In this document: positions 1 to 10,418 of the stretch, piece by piece
Numbering within the stretch: the first letter of the stretch is position 1
How the letters are laid out: every line of letters begins with the position of its first letter
Assembly: GCA_027924645.1 (NCBI GenBank)
Contig: BSBN01000860.1
Coordinates: 5,952,001-6,016,000 of the forward strand
From: Cunninghamia lanceolata
Taxonomy: Eukaryota; Streptophyta; Pinopsida; Cupressales; Cupressaceae
Reading direction: 5' to 3'
Length of the DNA: 64,000 nt
The notes under the pieces: generated by a model
Seen by the model: the letters and a program-made list of their open reading frames with translations, nothing else
Database searches by the model: none
What the model was told of the DNA's origin: nothing
Position numbers and translations under genes: made by a program

Positions 1-1122
1 GTCAAGTGTTGTCAATGGTGTCAATGACACATTGACCGGTTGCAACTTCATTTTGGTTATTAAAACTATTTGTAGAAATTGTATACCAACCTGGATAGGT
101 TGATATGGAGGACATCTTGCTTTAGTACGAAGGAGAAAGTTTTTGTACAGAATTTGGGCACAAAAATCAAGAAAACTGACTGTTTTTCCCTATTTTTCTT
201 GCTGTGTACGGCCTATACGAATTTTCCAAGTGAGAAAATATACTTTTTCTGAAACTAGACTGAGTCAACGTTCGAATGCAACTAGTTTGAGGTTCTAAAG
301 TGGTCATAGTGAGAAGTTATTGCATTTTTAATCTGGACTAGTCTAGAAACCTTGTTTTCTAGGGCTGTCCCACAAATTTGGCCCTAGAATGCATTCCCAC
401 CGATGAAATTTCATGCCACTTGGTGAAATGCAGGCTAGGGGTGTATACTACTTGATTCCAAAATCTTTTTGTTGGGAAATGCAGTCTTATATTTTTAAGG
501 TGATGCCCTAGGTCAAATATCTCTATGTATTTGATTGAAATTATGCAATTTGGTGATGTAAATGACAAAAGTCTAATAGAGTGAGTGAATGAATGGTGGA
601 TTTGTGTTGTTTGGGGATGATAGAGTCATTCCAAGTTCCTGCCCCTGACCTATGCACCCAATTTTGAGGACTTGCTTTGTAACCTAGCCTAAATTGATCA
701 ATTAGGCCTAGAAGACCAAATGAGTGTTCTAGATTGCTGGAGTAGAGTTGGAATAGGAGACTTGGGAGTTTGATAGGGTTCCATAGAGGGTATCTAAAAC
801 CATCATTTGTTTGCCTAGTCATTTGGGATTTTGTCAAGTTTTGTTGAGAAAACCTAGTTTGGAGGGCTAGTAGCCTTACTAGTCAAAGTATAGGTTGGAG
901 AGTTTTGGGAAGTTGGGAATCAAACCAACTGCATAGGAGGTGTTTGTTGACCTGTCTTAAGGTGTTGGAGAAGCCTTAGGGGTTGGACAACAGTCTGGAC
1001 ATCAAATCCTTCATATACCTTGAATGTGCTTTTGATTGTGTTGGATTGAAGGAGTGAAGTGGGTGAGTGGGCTAAGGAGAACAAACTTTCTTTGTGTTGT
1101 GCTTCCCTTGTGCCACTCTGCA
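1..1122 (+). repeat. 5' LTR of the chromovirus (partial)
   Basis: This is the direct repeat partner of the 3' LTR and ends in CA at 1122, immediately before the primer-binding region. Its first base here corresponds to about position 5411, so roughly 350 bases of this LTR lie left of the window if the 3' LTR begins near 5057. Short open frames inside it are not credible genes. Confidence 0.9.
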
Positions 1123-1127
1123 TTAGG

Positions 1128-1140
1128 TGGTATTAGAGCC
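1128..1140 (+). promoter_or_regulatory. Primer-binding site, initiator-Met tRNA type
   Basis: TGGTATTAGAGCC follows the LTR end by five bases. It differs by one base from the common plant retroelement site TGGTATCAGAGCC, which pairs with initiator tRNA-Met. Confidence 0.8.
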
Positions 1141-1149
1141 ATCAAAGAG

Positions 1150-2238
1150 ATGGGAGATAGAGAAGAAGAGGAGGAAATTCCTTCAAAGGTGACAAATGCC
1201 GAATTGGCAAAGATAGTGAGAGAGCAAGCAGCCAAGAACAGAAGGATGGAGGCTGAGATAAAAAAGTTGAAGAAGGATAAAGAAAAAGACAAGAAGAAGA
1301 AGCCAGAGGTCATCTTGGATTCAGATGAAGAGGATCAAGATGAGGAAGAAGAAGTGCCAATGGAAGAGCCACAAGGAGGCATGTCAGAGAGACAATTCCT
1401 AGATGCACTTGGAAAGTTTAGTAGGAAGGACACCAAGGTAGACTTACCTATGTTTCCTGGTAAGATGAATCCAGAGGAGTGCCTTGATTGGATTGAGGCA
1501 ATGGAGAACTATTTTGAATGTGAAGAAGTGGCAGAAAATCAGAAAGTGAAGATTGCCAAATCAAGAATGAAAGGGCCAGCCTTGAGTTGGTGGAATTTTA
1601 TTCAAAATGAGAGGATAAAAGATGATAGGAATCCTATCTCTACATGGAGGAAGATTGTACTTGAAATCAAGAAGCAATTTGTCCTTGAGGATTATGAGGT
1701 CAAATTGAACAAGAAGTTGCACAACTTGAGACAGAAGGACATGGACGTGAGCACCTACATAGAGGAGTTTCACAAGATGACATTGAAAGCCAAGATGCCT
1801 GAGAATGAAAAACAGAAGCTTGCAAGGTATCTCAATGGCCTCAAGTTCTCCATTCAAGATGAATTAACTCCCTTTAACCCGGAGACAATCCATAAGTGCT
1901 TTCAAATGGCACTAAGGATTGAGGATAAGCAGAGAAGAAAAGGGGATTTTAACAGTAGCAGCAGAGGTAGAGGAAATCAGAACTTTAGGGGCAGGGGCAG
2001 ATTTCAAAACAGATATAATTTCTCTAGACTCCAAGGTGGCGGATCACAAGAAGGCAGCCAAGGGCAGGCTAATAAAAATAGTGTTGATAAGGGTCAGTTT
2101 AGAGGGAGAGGTAATGGCAGAGGAAGAAGTGGGGGCAGAGGTCCCAATGTGTTTATTGGAAGGTGTTTATCTTGCAATCAAATTGGACATCAGTCCTTTA
2201 GATGCTTGGAGAAGATGGGAAACACTGCTGCAAATTAG
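1150..2238 (+). pseudogene. gag: Chromovirus gag polyprotein (capsid and zinc knuckle)
   Basis: Gag forms the cytoplasmic particle that packages the element's RNA. The likely start is ATG at 1150, shortly after the primer-binding site; the frame is open further upstream. The order is a lysine/glutamate-rich, probably coiled-coil N-terminus, a retrotransposon-gag domain (around LPMFPGKMNPEECLDWIEAM through STYIEEFHKM), an Arg/Gly-rich stretch, and a CX2CX4HX4C zinc knuckle (CLSCNQIGHQSFRC). TAG at 2236-2238 closes it, and pol continues in the same frame 12 bases later. That stop is either a mutation or a read-through gag/pol boundary. Apart from it the gag is intact, so calling it a pseudogene rests on the damage to pol. 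Confidence 0.88.
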
Positions 2239-5049
2239 AAAGAAAGAAGAGTGCAACTCCTTCAAGAAGAGGACTGTCAAAGCACCACATCATACCAAAC
2301 AGCCTCTTCCAAGTCTGCAGCACCTGAGAGTGGAGAATGCATCATGTTTAATAGGTCACTCATCATGCCAGCCACCAAGGAGCAGCCCCAAAGAAACAAC
2401 TTGTTTAGAACCACTTGCAAGGTGAAAGGAAAAGTTTGCAAGGTAATAGTAGATTTAGGTTCTTCTAAAAATTTGGCTTCTAATGAAATGGTGACTAAGT
2501 TAGGATTGGAAATAATGCCTCATCCTAACCCCTATAGAGTCTTTAGGCTAACCAAGGAACAACAAATTGTGGTGAAAGAGCAATGTTGGGTTGAATTCAA
2601 GATAGGGGAATATCATGATAAGGTTCTTTGTGAGATAGTGGATATGGATGCATGCCACCTTCTTCTTGGAAGGCCTTGGCAACATGACACAAGTGCCCAA
2701 CATTATGGTAAGCAAAATGTGATTTATTTGTCCAAAAATGGTGAAAAGTTTACAATGACTCCTTTGATTGATGATTGCAAAGAGAAGGTCATTTCTAGTT
2801 CAGTTATGTTGGTAGGTGAAAAAGAGTTTTTGGCTAACCTTAAGGAAGAGAAAGTGTCATGTTTAGCAGTAGTCATCAAACCCAAGGATGTGAATCCCAA
2901 GAAGGTCAAAGTGCAGCAACCTCTTAGGAGGATTGGACCAAAGGAAGTGGAAGAACTATTGGAGAGGTTTCAGGATGTGATAGCCGATGAAGGCAAGGAT
3001 GCCCTTCCACCAAAGAGGGAGATTAGTCATTGCATTGATCTCATCCCTGGATCCACCCTACCAAACCAAGCAGCCTACAAGTTGACTCCAGAGCAAAATG
3101 CAGAAGTGGCAAGGCAAATCCAAGATTTGTTGGATAGAGGACTTATCAGGAGGAGTATTAGTCCATGTGCAGTACCTGCAGTACTTGCACCCAAGAAGGA
3201 AGGAACATGGAGACTATGCACTGATTCCAAGGCCATCAACAAGATTACTATCAGGTATAGATTTCCAATGCCTAGAATAGAAGATTTAATGGATTGCTTG
3301 GGTAGGGCTAAGTATTTTACCAAGATAGACCTAAAGAGTGGTTATCACCAAATCAGGATAAGGGAGGGGGATGAGTGGAAAACCGCCTTCAAAACCAATG
3401 AAGGACTATTTGAATGGGTTGTCATGCCTTTTGGTTTGTCAAATGCACCAAGCACCTTCATGAGATTGATGAATGAAGTGCTAAAACCTTTCCTTAACAA
3501 GTTTATTGTTGTGTATTTGGATGATATATTGATTTTTAGTGACAGCAAGGAAGACCACATAAGGCATATCCATCAAGTGCTCAGGAGGCTTCAAGAGGAG
3601 AAGTTGAGAATCAATCTTGACAAATGTGTCTTCCTACAAGAAGAGTTGATATTCTTGGGGTTTGTCATCTCCGAGGGTAGCCTAAAAATGGATCCAAGTA
3701 AGGGTAGCATGTTGTGTATCCCAAGAGGGTCTGTTAGAGAGAATATAATCAAGGAAAAGCACTGTGGCAGCATGTCAGGCCACTTTGGTATTGATAAGAC
3801 CCTAGAATTGGTTAGGAGATACTATTTTTGGCCCAAGTTGCCAACCGATGTAAGGAAGTTTGTTGAAACTTGTCAAGTTTGCCAAAGAGCAAAGGGGCAT
3901 ACATCAAATGCAGGTTTATACACTCCTCTACCTATTCCTTCAAAGCCTTGGGATTCCATCAGCATGGACTTTGTACTTGGTTTGCCCAGGACCAAGAATG
4001 GACATGATAGCATCTTTGTGGTTGTTGATATGTTCTCAAAAATGGCTCACTTCATCCCTTGTAAAACCACAAATGATGCCTCACACATAGCAGGTCTTTT
4101 CTTCAAAGAAATAGTCAGGTCACATGGTTTACCTTTGTCAATCATCTCAAACAGAGACCCCAAGTTCATAGGACACTTCTGGAGGACACTTTGGAAGAGA
4201 CTAGGTACAAATTTGTCCTTATCATCTGCCTATCACCCTCAGTCTAATAGACAAATAGAGGTGATTAATAGGTGACTTGGCAACCTCCTAAGATGCCTCA
4301 CAAAGGAGCAAGGTGCTAGTTGGGATTCAATTTTGGCTCAGGCAGAGTTCTCATACAATGACACTGTCAATAGAAGCACCGGCCTGTCTCCTTTCCAAAT
4401 TGTTTATGGCACTCACCCAAGGGGTATTTTGGAACTTAGGGAGGTTAAAGGATTGGAAAATAGCAGTGCATTGGTTGAAGACTTCGTTCAAGTCATGAAA
4501 GATGTCCATGAACAAGTACAACAGAAATTGCTATCCACTTCTCAGAAGTACAAACAGTTTGCTGACAAGAAAAGAAGGGATTTGCAGTTCAAAAAAGGGG
4601 ATTTGGTAATGTTCCATCTAAAGAAAGAGAGGCTCCCTACAAGTAAACATACCAAGCTGCTCATGAAGAAGATTGGGCCTTGTGAAGTGCTCAAGAAATG
4701 TGGAGAAAATGCCTACAAAATCAGACTTCCGAATGGCATTGCTTTGTCTCCTATTTTTAATGTTTCAAACCTTTATCCCTATAAAGGAACTAATCCTTAT
4801 ACTATTGTTGAAGAAGATCAAACTGATCAAACACTCCAGGAACTCATTCCTTCATCTCCAAATCAGATTGAGTGCATTTTGGATAAGCGGATGGCAAAAC
4901 AAACCAAGAGGCACACCTATCATGAATACTTGGTGAAGTGGCTAAACAAACCTCAGGAGGATGCCACTTGGATGAGTAGAGCAGACATTGAGAAGTTAGG
5001 TTTCACATTTGATAACATTCCTAACTCAAGAGACTTGAGTTCTGTTTGA
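2239..5049 (+). pseudogene. pol: Chromovirus pol: protease, RT, (RNase H deleted), integrase, chromodomain
   Basis: Pol copies the RNA to DNA and integrates it. The frame is the same as gag and is open from 2251 to 4275. The protease active site reads VDLGSS, where DSG or DTG is expected, so the central residue is altered. The RT has CTDSKAINK, MPFGLSNAPSTF and the catalytic YLDD (VVYLDDILIFS, about 3509-3541). At about 3700 the RT end (SEGSLKMDPSK) runs directly into GSMLCIPRGS, just before the integrase HHCC finger (CQVCQ), so the RT connection and RNase H are gone with the frame kept. TGA at 4273-4275 (INR*LGNLL) splits the integrase core. The frame resumes through QAEFSYND to a chromodomain (ECILDKR... 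YLVKWLNKP... TWMSRADIEKL) and stops at 5049. Confidence 0.92.
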
Positions 5050-5056
5050 CAGTGGG

Positions 5057-6532
5057 TGTATGGTGCAGGGCACCTAGGAGCACCTTGATTCCAAGATCAT
5101 TTTGATTGCATTTTTTTTTGAAAGGTTGTGGTTTCTGTTTAATGTGATCTGTAATAAGGCTGTAGCCATGGATGTAAGGTCCTCTTGTGTGGTCAAGATG
5201 ATTGGGGTAATCATATAAACCTCAATCATGCTTAGTCCACTTGGATCCTTGTTGTACCAATCAGGCCTAGAAGGTCTAAGGATTGGTTTTTGAGTTTTTT
5301 TGATTGTTTTTGTGTTTTGTCATGTTTTAGGGAGTATGTTGGTCATTTGAGATCCATTACACAAGTTAAACCAATCGGTTTCTTTGTGTTAAGGCCAAAA
5401 ATGTCATAGTGTCAAGTGTTGTCAATGCTGTCAATGACACATTGACCAGTTGCAACTTCATTTTGGTTATTAAAACTATTTGTAGAAATTGTATGCCAAC
5501 CTGGATAGGTTGATATGGAGTACATCTTGCTCTAGTACGAAGGAGAAAGTTTTTGTACAGAATTTAGGCACAAAAATCAAGAAAACTGACTATTTTTCCC
5601 TATTTTTCTTGCTGTGTACGGCCTGTACGGATTTTCCAAGTGAGAAAATGTATTTTTTTTAAAACTAGACTGAGTCAAGGTTCAAATGCAACTAGTTTGA
5701 GGTTCTGAAGTGGTCGTAGTGAAAAGTTATTGCATTTTTAATCCGGACTGGTCTAGAAACCCTGTTTTCTAGGGCTGTCCCACAAATTTGGCCCTAGAAT
5801 GCATTTCCACCGATGAAATTTCATGCCACTCAGTGAAATGCAGGCTAGGGGTGTATACTACTTGATTCCAAAAGCATTTTTTTGGGAAATGCGGTCTTCT
5901 ATTGTTAATGTGATGCCCTGGGTCAAATATCTCTATGTATTTGACTAAAATTATGCAATTTGGTGATGTAAATGATAAAAGTCTTATAGAGTGAGTGAAT
6001 GAATGGTGGATTTGTGTTGTTTGGGGATGGTAGAGTCATTCCAAGTTCCTTCCCCTGACCTATGCACCCAATTTTGAGCACTCGCTTTGTAACCTAGCCT
6101 AAATTGATCAATTAGGCCTAGAAGACCAAATAAGTGTTCTGGATTGCTGGAGTAGAGTTGGAATAGGAGACTTGGGAGTTTGATAGGGTTCCATAGAGGA
6201 TATCTAAAACCATCATTTGTTTGCCTATTCATTTGGGATTTTGTCAAGTTTTGTTGAGAAAACCTAGTTTGGAGGGCTAGTAGCCTTACTAGTCAAAGTA
6301 TAGGTTGGAGAGTTTTGGGAAGTTGGGAATCAAACCAACTACATAGGAGGTGTTTGTTGACCTGTCTTAAGGTGTTGGAGAAGCCTTAGGGGTTGCACAA
6401 TAGTCTAGACATCAAATCCTTCATATGCCTTGAATGTGCCTTTGATTGTGTTGGATTGAAGGAGTGAAGTGGGTGAGTGGGCTAAGGAGAACAAACTTTC
6501 TTTGTGTTGTGCTTCCCTTGTGCCACTCTGCA
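5057..6532 (+). repeat. 3' LTR of the chromovirus
   Basis: From 5411 on, this matches 1-1122. The start is placed at TGTATGGTGC (5057), because a purine-rich GTGGG precedes it and LTRs begin with TG. Positions 5057-5410 have no in-window partner, so the start is provisional. The end is CA at 6532, by comparison with 1122. Confidence 0.8.
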
Positions 6533-7429
6533 TCAAGCAGCCATTCAATCTTTTGGCTAGTGGTTACAACTCAAGTCACAATGAGTTCATATGACAATTT
6601 TATTTCTTTGTCATCTAGTGACAAGAAACTAAAGTTTCTTTGGTCAAGATATAATTTGATTTCATATTGTAATTTAAAAAAAAAAATAGGAGAGGCTCCC
6701 ATGGGTTAGAAGGGAATGATTGAGAGACTCTCTCCGTGAGGTAGATTAGGAGAGGTTTTTCTTTGTTGAGCGGAGAATCTAGAGAGGAAGTCACCTCTAT
6801 CAGAAAGAAGATCCCTATAATTAGAAGAGGGGATTTTAATGAGGAAAAAAATATGAGAAGCCTTGTGGAGAATTTGAGAAAGAGAGGCGGGCTATAGTAA
6901 GTGTTGGTATACCATATTGTATTTTGTAAGCAAGTTGTAACAAGCTTTAGGAAGTTAATAAATTGTTGTTTTTCATTTTAATTGCTTCTTTTGTGCATTG
7001 TTTTTGGGAATATGGGTGTAGGCTATAGGATTTGGCCAACCTTTAGTGGGTTCCTGACCCTTGACTACAGCATTGCATTTGTCATGCTTCCATAGGATTT
7101 GTTTGATGAATCTATAGTTAGTTTGTAGATGTTTCTATTTTGTATTGGTTCATATTTTAAAAAATAGAAAATAGCATCACAATGTTGGCAATATTCTTCT
7201 AGGAGACATATGTGATATGAAATGTGTGATGTTGTGCTTGATAGACTCTTTAGAGTATTCTTATTTTCTTGAAATTCAACATTTTTTTAAATTGATGACC
7301 TATTATCAAAAATAAAAATAGGCTACTCTTAACATTTTAAGGCATCTAAAGTTGATGTAATTCCATTCTCTAAGAAATAAAGAGAAATCCATGTTCTGTA
7401 ATGACTATGGTCAAACTATCATGGGCTGA
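6533..7429. other. Non-coding spacer, unassigned
   Basis: AT-rich DNA with a poly-A run near 6675 and no protein similarity I can see. The block at about 6690-7070 (GAGAGGCTCCC through GGTTCCTGACCC) has the flavour of an LTR R/U5 region. I found no second copy in the window, so it is left unassigned. Confidence 0.4.
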
Positions 7430-7659
7430 AATGGTAGACAAAGAATGCACAAAACTAGCTAGTTGGTGTTAGAGGCCCTATTTTTGAAAACATAATAAAT
7501 CATATTCTAATGGGTTGCATCAATGGATTCAAAAAAGAGAAGGTACATGTCCCCAAAGATATCATTATTCTTTTGCATATGCAGAATGATGAAAAACACA
7601 TTCCTATGGGCCAAGTCTAGAGTAAAAAATCAAAACCAAAAGGGAAAATTGGTCGGTCA

Positions 7660-9125
7660 ATATGCCATAGTTTCAACCTAAGGGTTTCTTTGGACCCCCA
7701 AAGCTACACCAACAACGAAGGAGAAATTCAAGATCGCAAAAAATAAAACAAAAAAGAATAGCCTTGACAAGTCTATAGCTGATATGGAACCAACTACTGT
7801 TATTCCATATCATATTCTTGGCCCTCACATATGCATTCTCTAGGAGACCTTCGTGATAGGTAAGTTTTGGAACCTATCTCCAAATCTACATATTATATCA
7901 AAATGGGTATCTAAAAATTGGTCTAAAAATGTTGATGTATCTATGCTTGAGAATGATTTTTTTATTTTCTAGTTCTACTTGAAAGATGATAGAGATAGGG
8001 TTTTGAAATAGAAAACTTGATTTCTTAATGGTGTTGGCTTATTCTTTCAACCATGGTACCCCAATTTTGACCCTTTTTCTATTCATATAAGGTTTACTCC
8101 TTTTTGGGTTTTCTTGAAAAAGTTCCCTTCTAAATATAGATGTATGGAGATCATAGAAATTGTTGCTAAGGTGTTGGATATTTTCCAAGAACACGATCTT
8201 AAATATTTTAGGTATTTTGGGTCTAATATTAGATTATGTGTGCTAATGGATGCATCTAAATAATTTCCAAAATGCTGAATATTAAATCATCCAAAGGGGT
8301 ATGGAAACAAAAAATCTTTTATGATGGACTATAATCTTTTTGTTGTCATTACTATCAATATAGGCATATTAGTTGCCTTGAGAAAGCTCATCCAAAAGCT
8401 CATAATGTGCAGAACAAGCCTTGCTCTAAAAATATGTAACCCAAAGATCAAGAAATGTAGAATATACCCCATAACCAACTGGCTTGCTCAGTTTGTAAGG
8501 ATTTGGAAGGAAAACTATCAATAAAAAACCTTGTTTTAAAAAACCAGAAGGATAACCATTTAGATGTTACACCATTATGAATAGAGGATGAATTGAATTC
8601 AAGTATGGGGAAGTGGATCCGAATCCATGAGAAATAAGTAACTGAAAAGGATAATGAGCATCTACTCAATCCAATAAGGGATAATATGGCTGCAAATCCT
8701 CCTCTTAATCATGTAATGGAGGAGGTTCAACATTAACAGTTGGAAAGACACTCCCCTATTATGAATCAAGTAAAAATTCTAGAAGATTCTTTTCAATTTC
8801 CTAATGTAGGAAATCTTTCTAAAAATAATGTTTATGAAGAGGAAAATATAAATGAACTAATCAATGAAGCACTCATAAAAGTTGGCAATGAATGAACTAA
8901 GGAAATTGTAGAAGAGGTCTTGAATGAAAATATAGCATATGATTTCAATGAAAGACTTTCCATTTCACAGATTGAGAGGGATGAAAATATGAACTTCACT
9001 AACCCTACTCAAAAAAAAAGAGGAAGAAAGTATAAAAGTAAGAAAACATAGGACAAGATTGTAGCAGGGATACAATCAACACTCGACAAAGTGATAAGAA
9101 CAAGGAGAGCCTGCAACTCTTCTTG
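7660..9125 (+). pseudogene. LINE A ORF1 relic (DUF4283-like RNA-binding protein)
   Basis: Plant L1 ORF1 proteins bind the element RNA through a DUF4283 domain and a zinc knuckle. Translating about 7980-8320 on the + strand through several stops gives FLNGVGLFFQPWYPNFDP, FTPFWVFLKKFPSKY and IRLCVLMDAS followed by GVWKQ. These match the DUF4283 core and the lead into the knuckle, but the knuckle cysteines are degraded. The tail at about 9015-9060 is basic (KKRGRKYKSKKT), as is common in these proteins. Many stops and frameshifts make it non-functional. Domain assignment is by pattern only. Confidence 0.65.
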
Positions 9126-9169
9126 AGAACAATGAGCATCCTTTCTTAGAATGTTAGGGGCATAATAAG

Positions 9170-9543
9170 AGATGCTTGATAAAGTGTCAAATTGATTATA
9201 ATACTACAAATATTATTTTGTTGCAAGAAACCAAGCTTTATCTTCAACATGGCCTTCGTATTTTTGACAACTGGACTAAATGGAAATATGTATTGGTAGA
9301 TGCATGTCTAGAGCATTTGGAGGATTGGTTGTTCTCTTATAAATGCCCCTAACAAGAGATGCTTGACAAAGTGTCAAATTGATTCTAATAATACAATATT
9401 GGTTTGCTGCAAGAAACCAAGCTTTCTCTTCAACATGGCCTTCATATTTTTGACAACTAGACTAAATGAAAATATGTAATGGTTGATGCATCTAGAGCAT
9501 TTGGAGGATTTGTTTTTTTCTAAAATCCTAAAACAATTAAGCT
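9170..9543 (+). repeat. 187-bp tandem duplication inside LINE A endonuclease
   Basis: The block starting AGATGCTTGATAAAG at 9170 recurs from 9357. Both copies carry the QETKL segment and TCTTCAACATGGCCTTC. They differ at several positions, so the duplication is old. The right limit is approximate. Confidence 0.75.
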
Positions 9544-9666
9544 TGAACCTATTCCTACAAGATCAAACTGGATGTTAATGATTGTTTCAAGTATAGGCTC
9601 TAATAGTTTTTCTAGTTGTTCAATGTTTATGGACCGACTAATACTATTCATAAGCAATCACTTTGG

Positions 9667-9685
9667 AAACTAATAAGCTCTCTTC
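9667..9685 (+). repeat. Target-site duplication of LINE B, left copy
   Basis: AAACTAATAAGCTCTCTTC (19 bp) is identical to 28314-28332. The length and exact identity fit target-primed L1 insertion. Confidence 0.88.
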
Positions 9686-10413
9686 GGAGGGATTGTCACT
9701 CTTTGGAACCAAAATATTTAGAGGAAGGTGGTATCTTGCTCCAGGCATTATATTGAAATTGTCTTCCAAAACAGATTCATTCAGTGGACCTTGGTTAATA
9801 TTTACACCCCAAATACCCATCATGGGAAAATGGAGGTATGGGAGAGTCTATCTGATAAGATTCAAAGCTCTAAGGGGACTAACTAGATGGTAGTTAGGGA
9901 CCTGAACTCCCCTCTTTACCCATCTAAAAACTTGGGGGGCCTGACAGACTATTTGGATAGTATGTTAGACATGGCAGAGTTTTTAGTCAATGCAGGCCTT
10001 ACGGATATTGAGTTGGAGGGTCATGCTTTTACCTGGACTAATAGAAGACAAGGGTACAATCTCATACAAGTTAAGCTTGATAGTTTTTTAATATCCTTTA
10101 AATGGACCATTGCCAACCTTGTTAATCTTGTGGCTCTTCCCCGAGTGGGCTCTGACCACAACCCGCTAATGCTCAATTGGCAAGAGAGGAGTGTCAAAGG
10201 CCCCTTCCCTTCCAGATTTGAAATGATATGGGCTCTTCATCCAAATTTTAGAAATTGTTTGGCGGAGTGGTGGAATACCCCTGTTTAGGAACCGACCATG
10301 TATAGACTAGTTCAAAAGCTGGCTAATGTTAGAAACAAAGTCAAGGGGTGGAACAAATACACTTTTGGGAATGTTATGGTCAGGAAAAAGAACATCATGG
10401 GCTAGCTTTTGGA
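9686..10413 (+). pseudogene. LINE B ORF2 endonuclease, C-terminal part
   Basis: The segment opens with GGIVTLWNQ, then VNIYTPN, and after a few stops VVRDLNSPLYP, where GDFN is usual. It then has GLTDIELEGHAFTWTNRR and VGSDHNPLML, the last being the hallmark SDH motif of L1 endonucleases. The longest open stretch is 9887-10288. The Gly of GDFN is replaced by Arg. The domain ends normally and leads into the RT region, which resumes at 24092. Confidence 0.85.
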
Positions 10414-10418
10414 GGTCC
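10414..10418 (+). repeat. Target duplication GGTCC of the Tat-like element, left
   Basis: GGTCC here and at 24087-24091 flank the two LTRs exactly. Collapsing the pair restores the LINE B reading frame. Confidence 0.9.

Larger units (their letters stand above)
1..6532 (+). mobile_element. Ty3/gypsy chromovirus, 5' end cut by window edge
   Basis: The element contains, in order, a partial 5' LTR, a primer-binding site, gag, protease, RT, integrase with a chromodomain, and a 3' LTR. Positions 1-1122 match about 5411-6532 along their length with a few percent mismatch by eye, which defines the LTR pair. The C-terminal chromodomain places it among plant chromoviruses. Gag and pol lie in one reading frame broken by single stops, and the RNase H is missing. 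The 5' flank is outside the window, so the target duplication cannot be checked. Confidence 0.93.
7430..9685 (+). mobile_element. LINE A, 5' part (L1 type, decayed)
   Basis: This half holds a broken ORF1 and the start of ORF2 endonuclease. Its sequence stops at 9685, where LINE B is inserted, and resumes at 28333. Reading across the join gives KLISSLLLSLRDKIVILGGDFN, a continuous L1 endonuclease strand. The 19-bp sequence at 9667-9685 recurs at 28314-28332 as the target duplication. The 5' limit is approximate. Confidence 0.8.
9130..9685 (+). pseudogene. LINE A ORF2 endonuclease, N-terminal part
   Basis: The apurinic-like endonuclease of L1 nicks target DNA. Its start is visible as a diverged SWNVRG region near 9140-9165, followed by IILLQETKL (about 9210-9240), which contains the catalytic glutamate motif. 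A 187-bp tandem duplication follows and destroys the frame. The domain continues in LINE A's other half with GGDFNAIVDH at about 28360. Confidence 0.7.
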
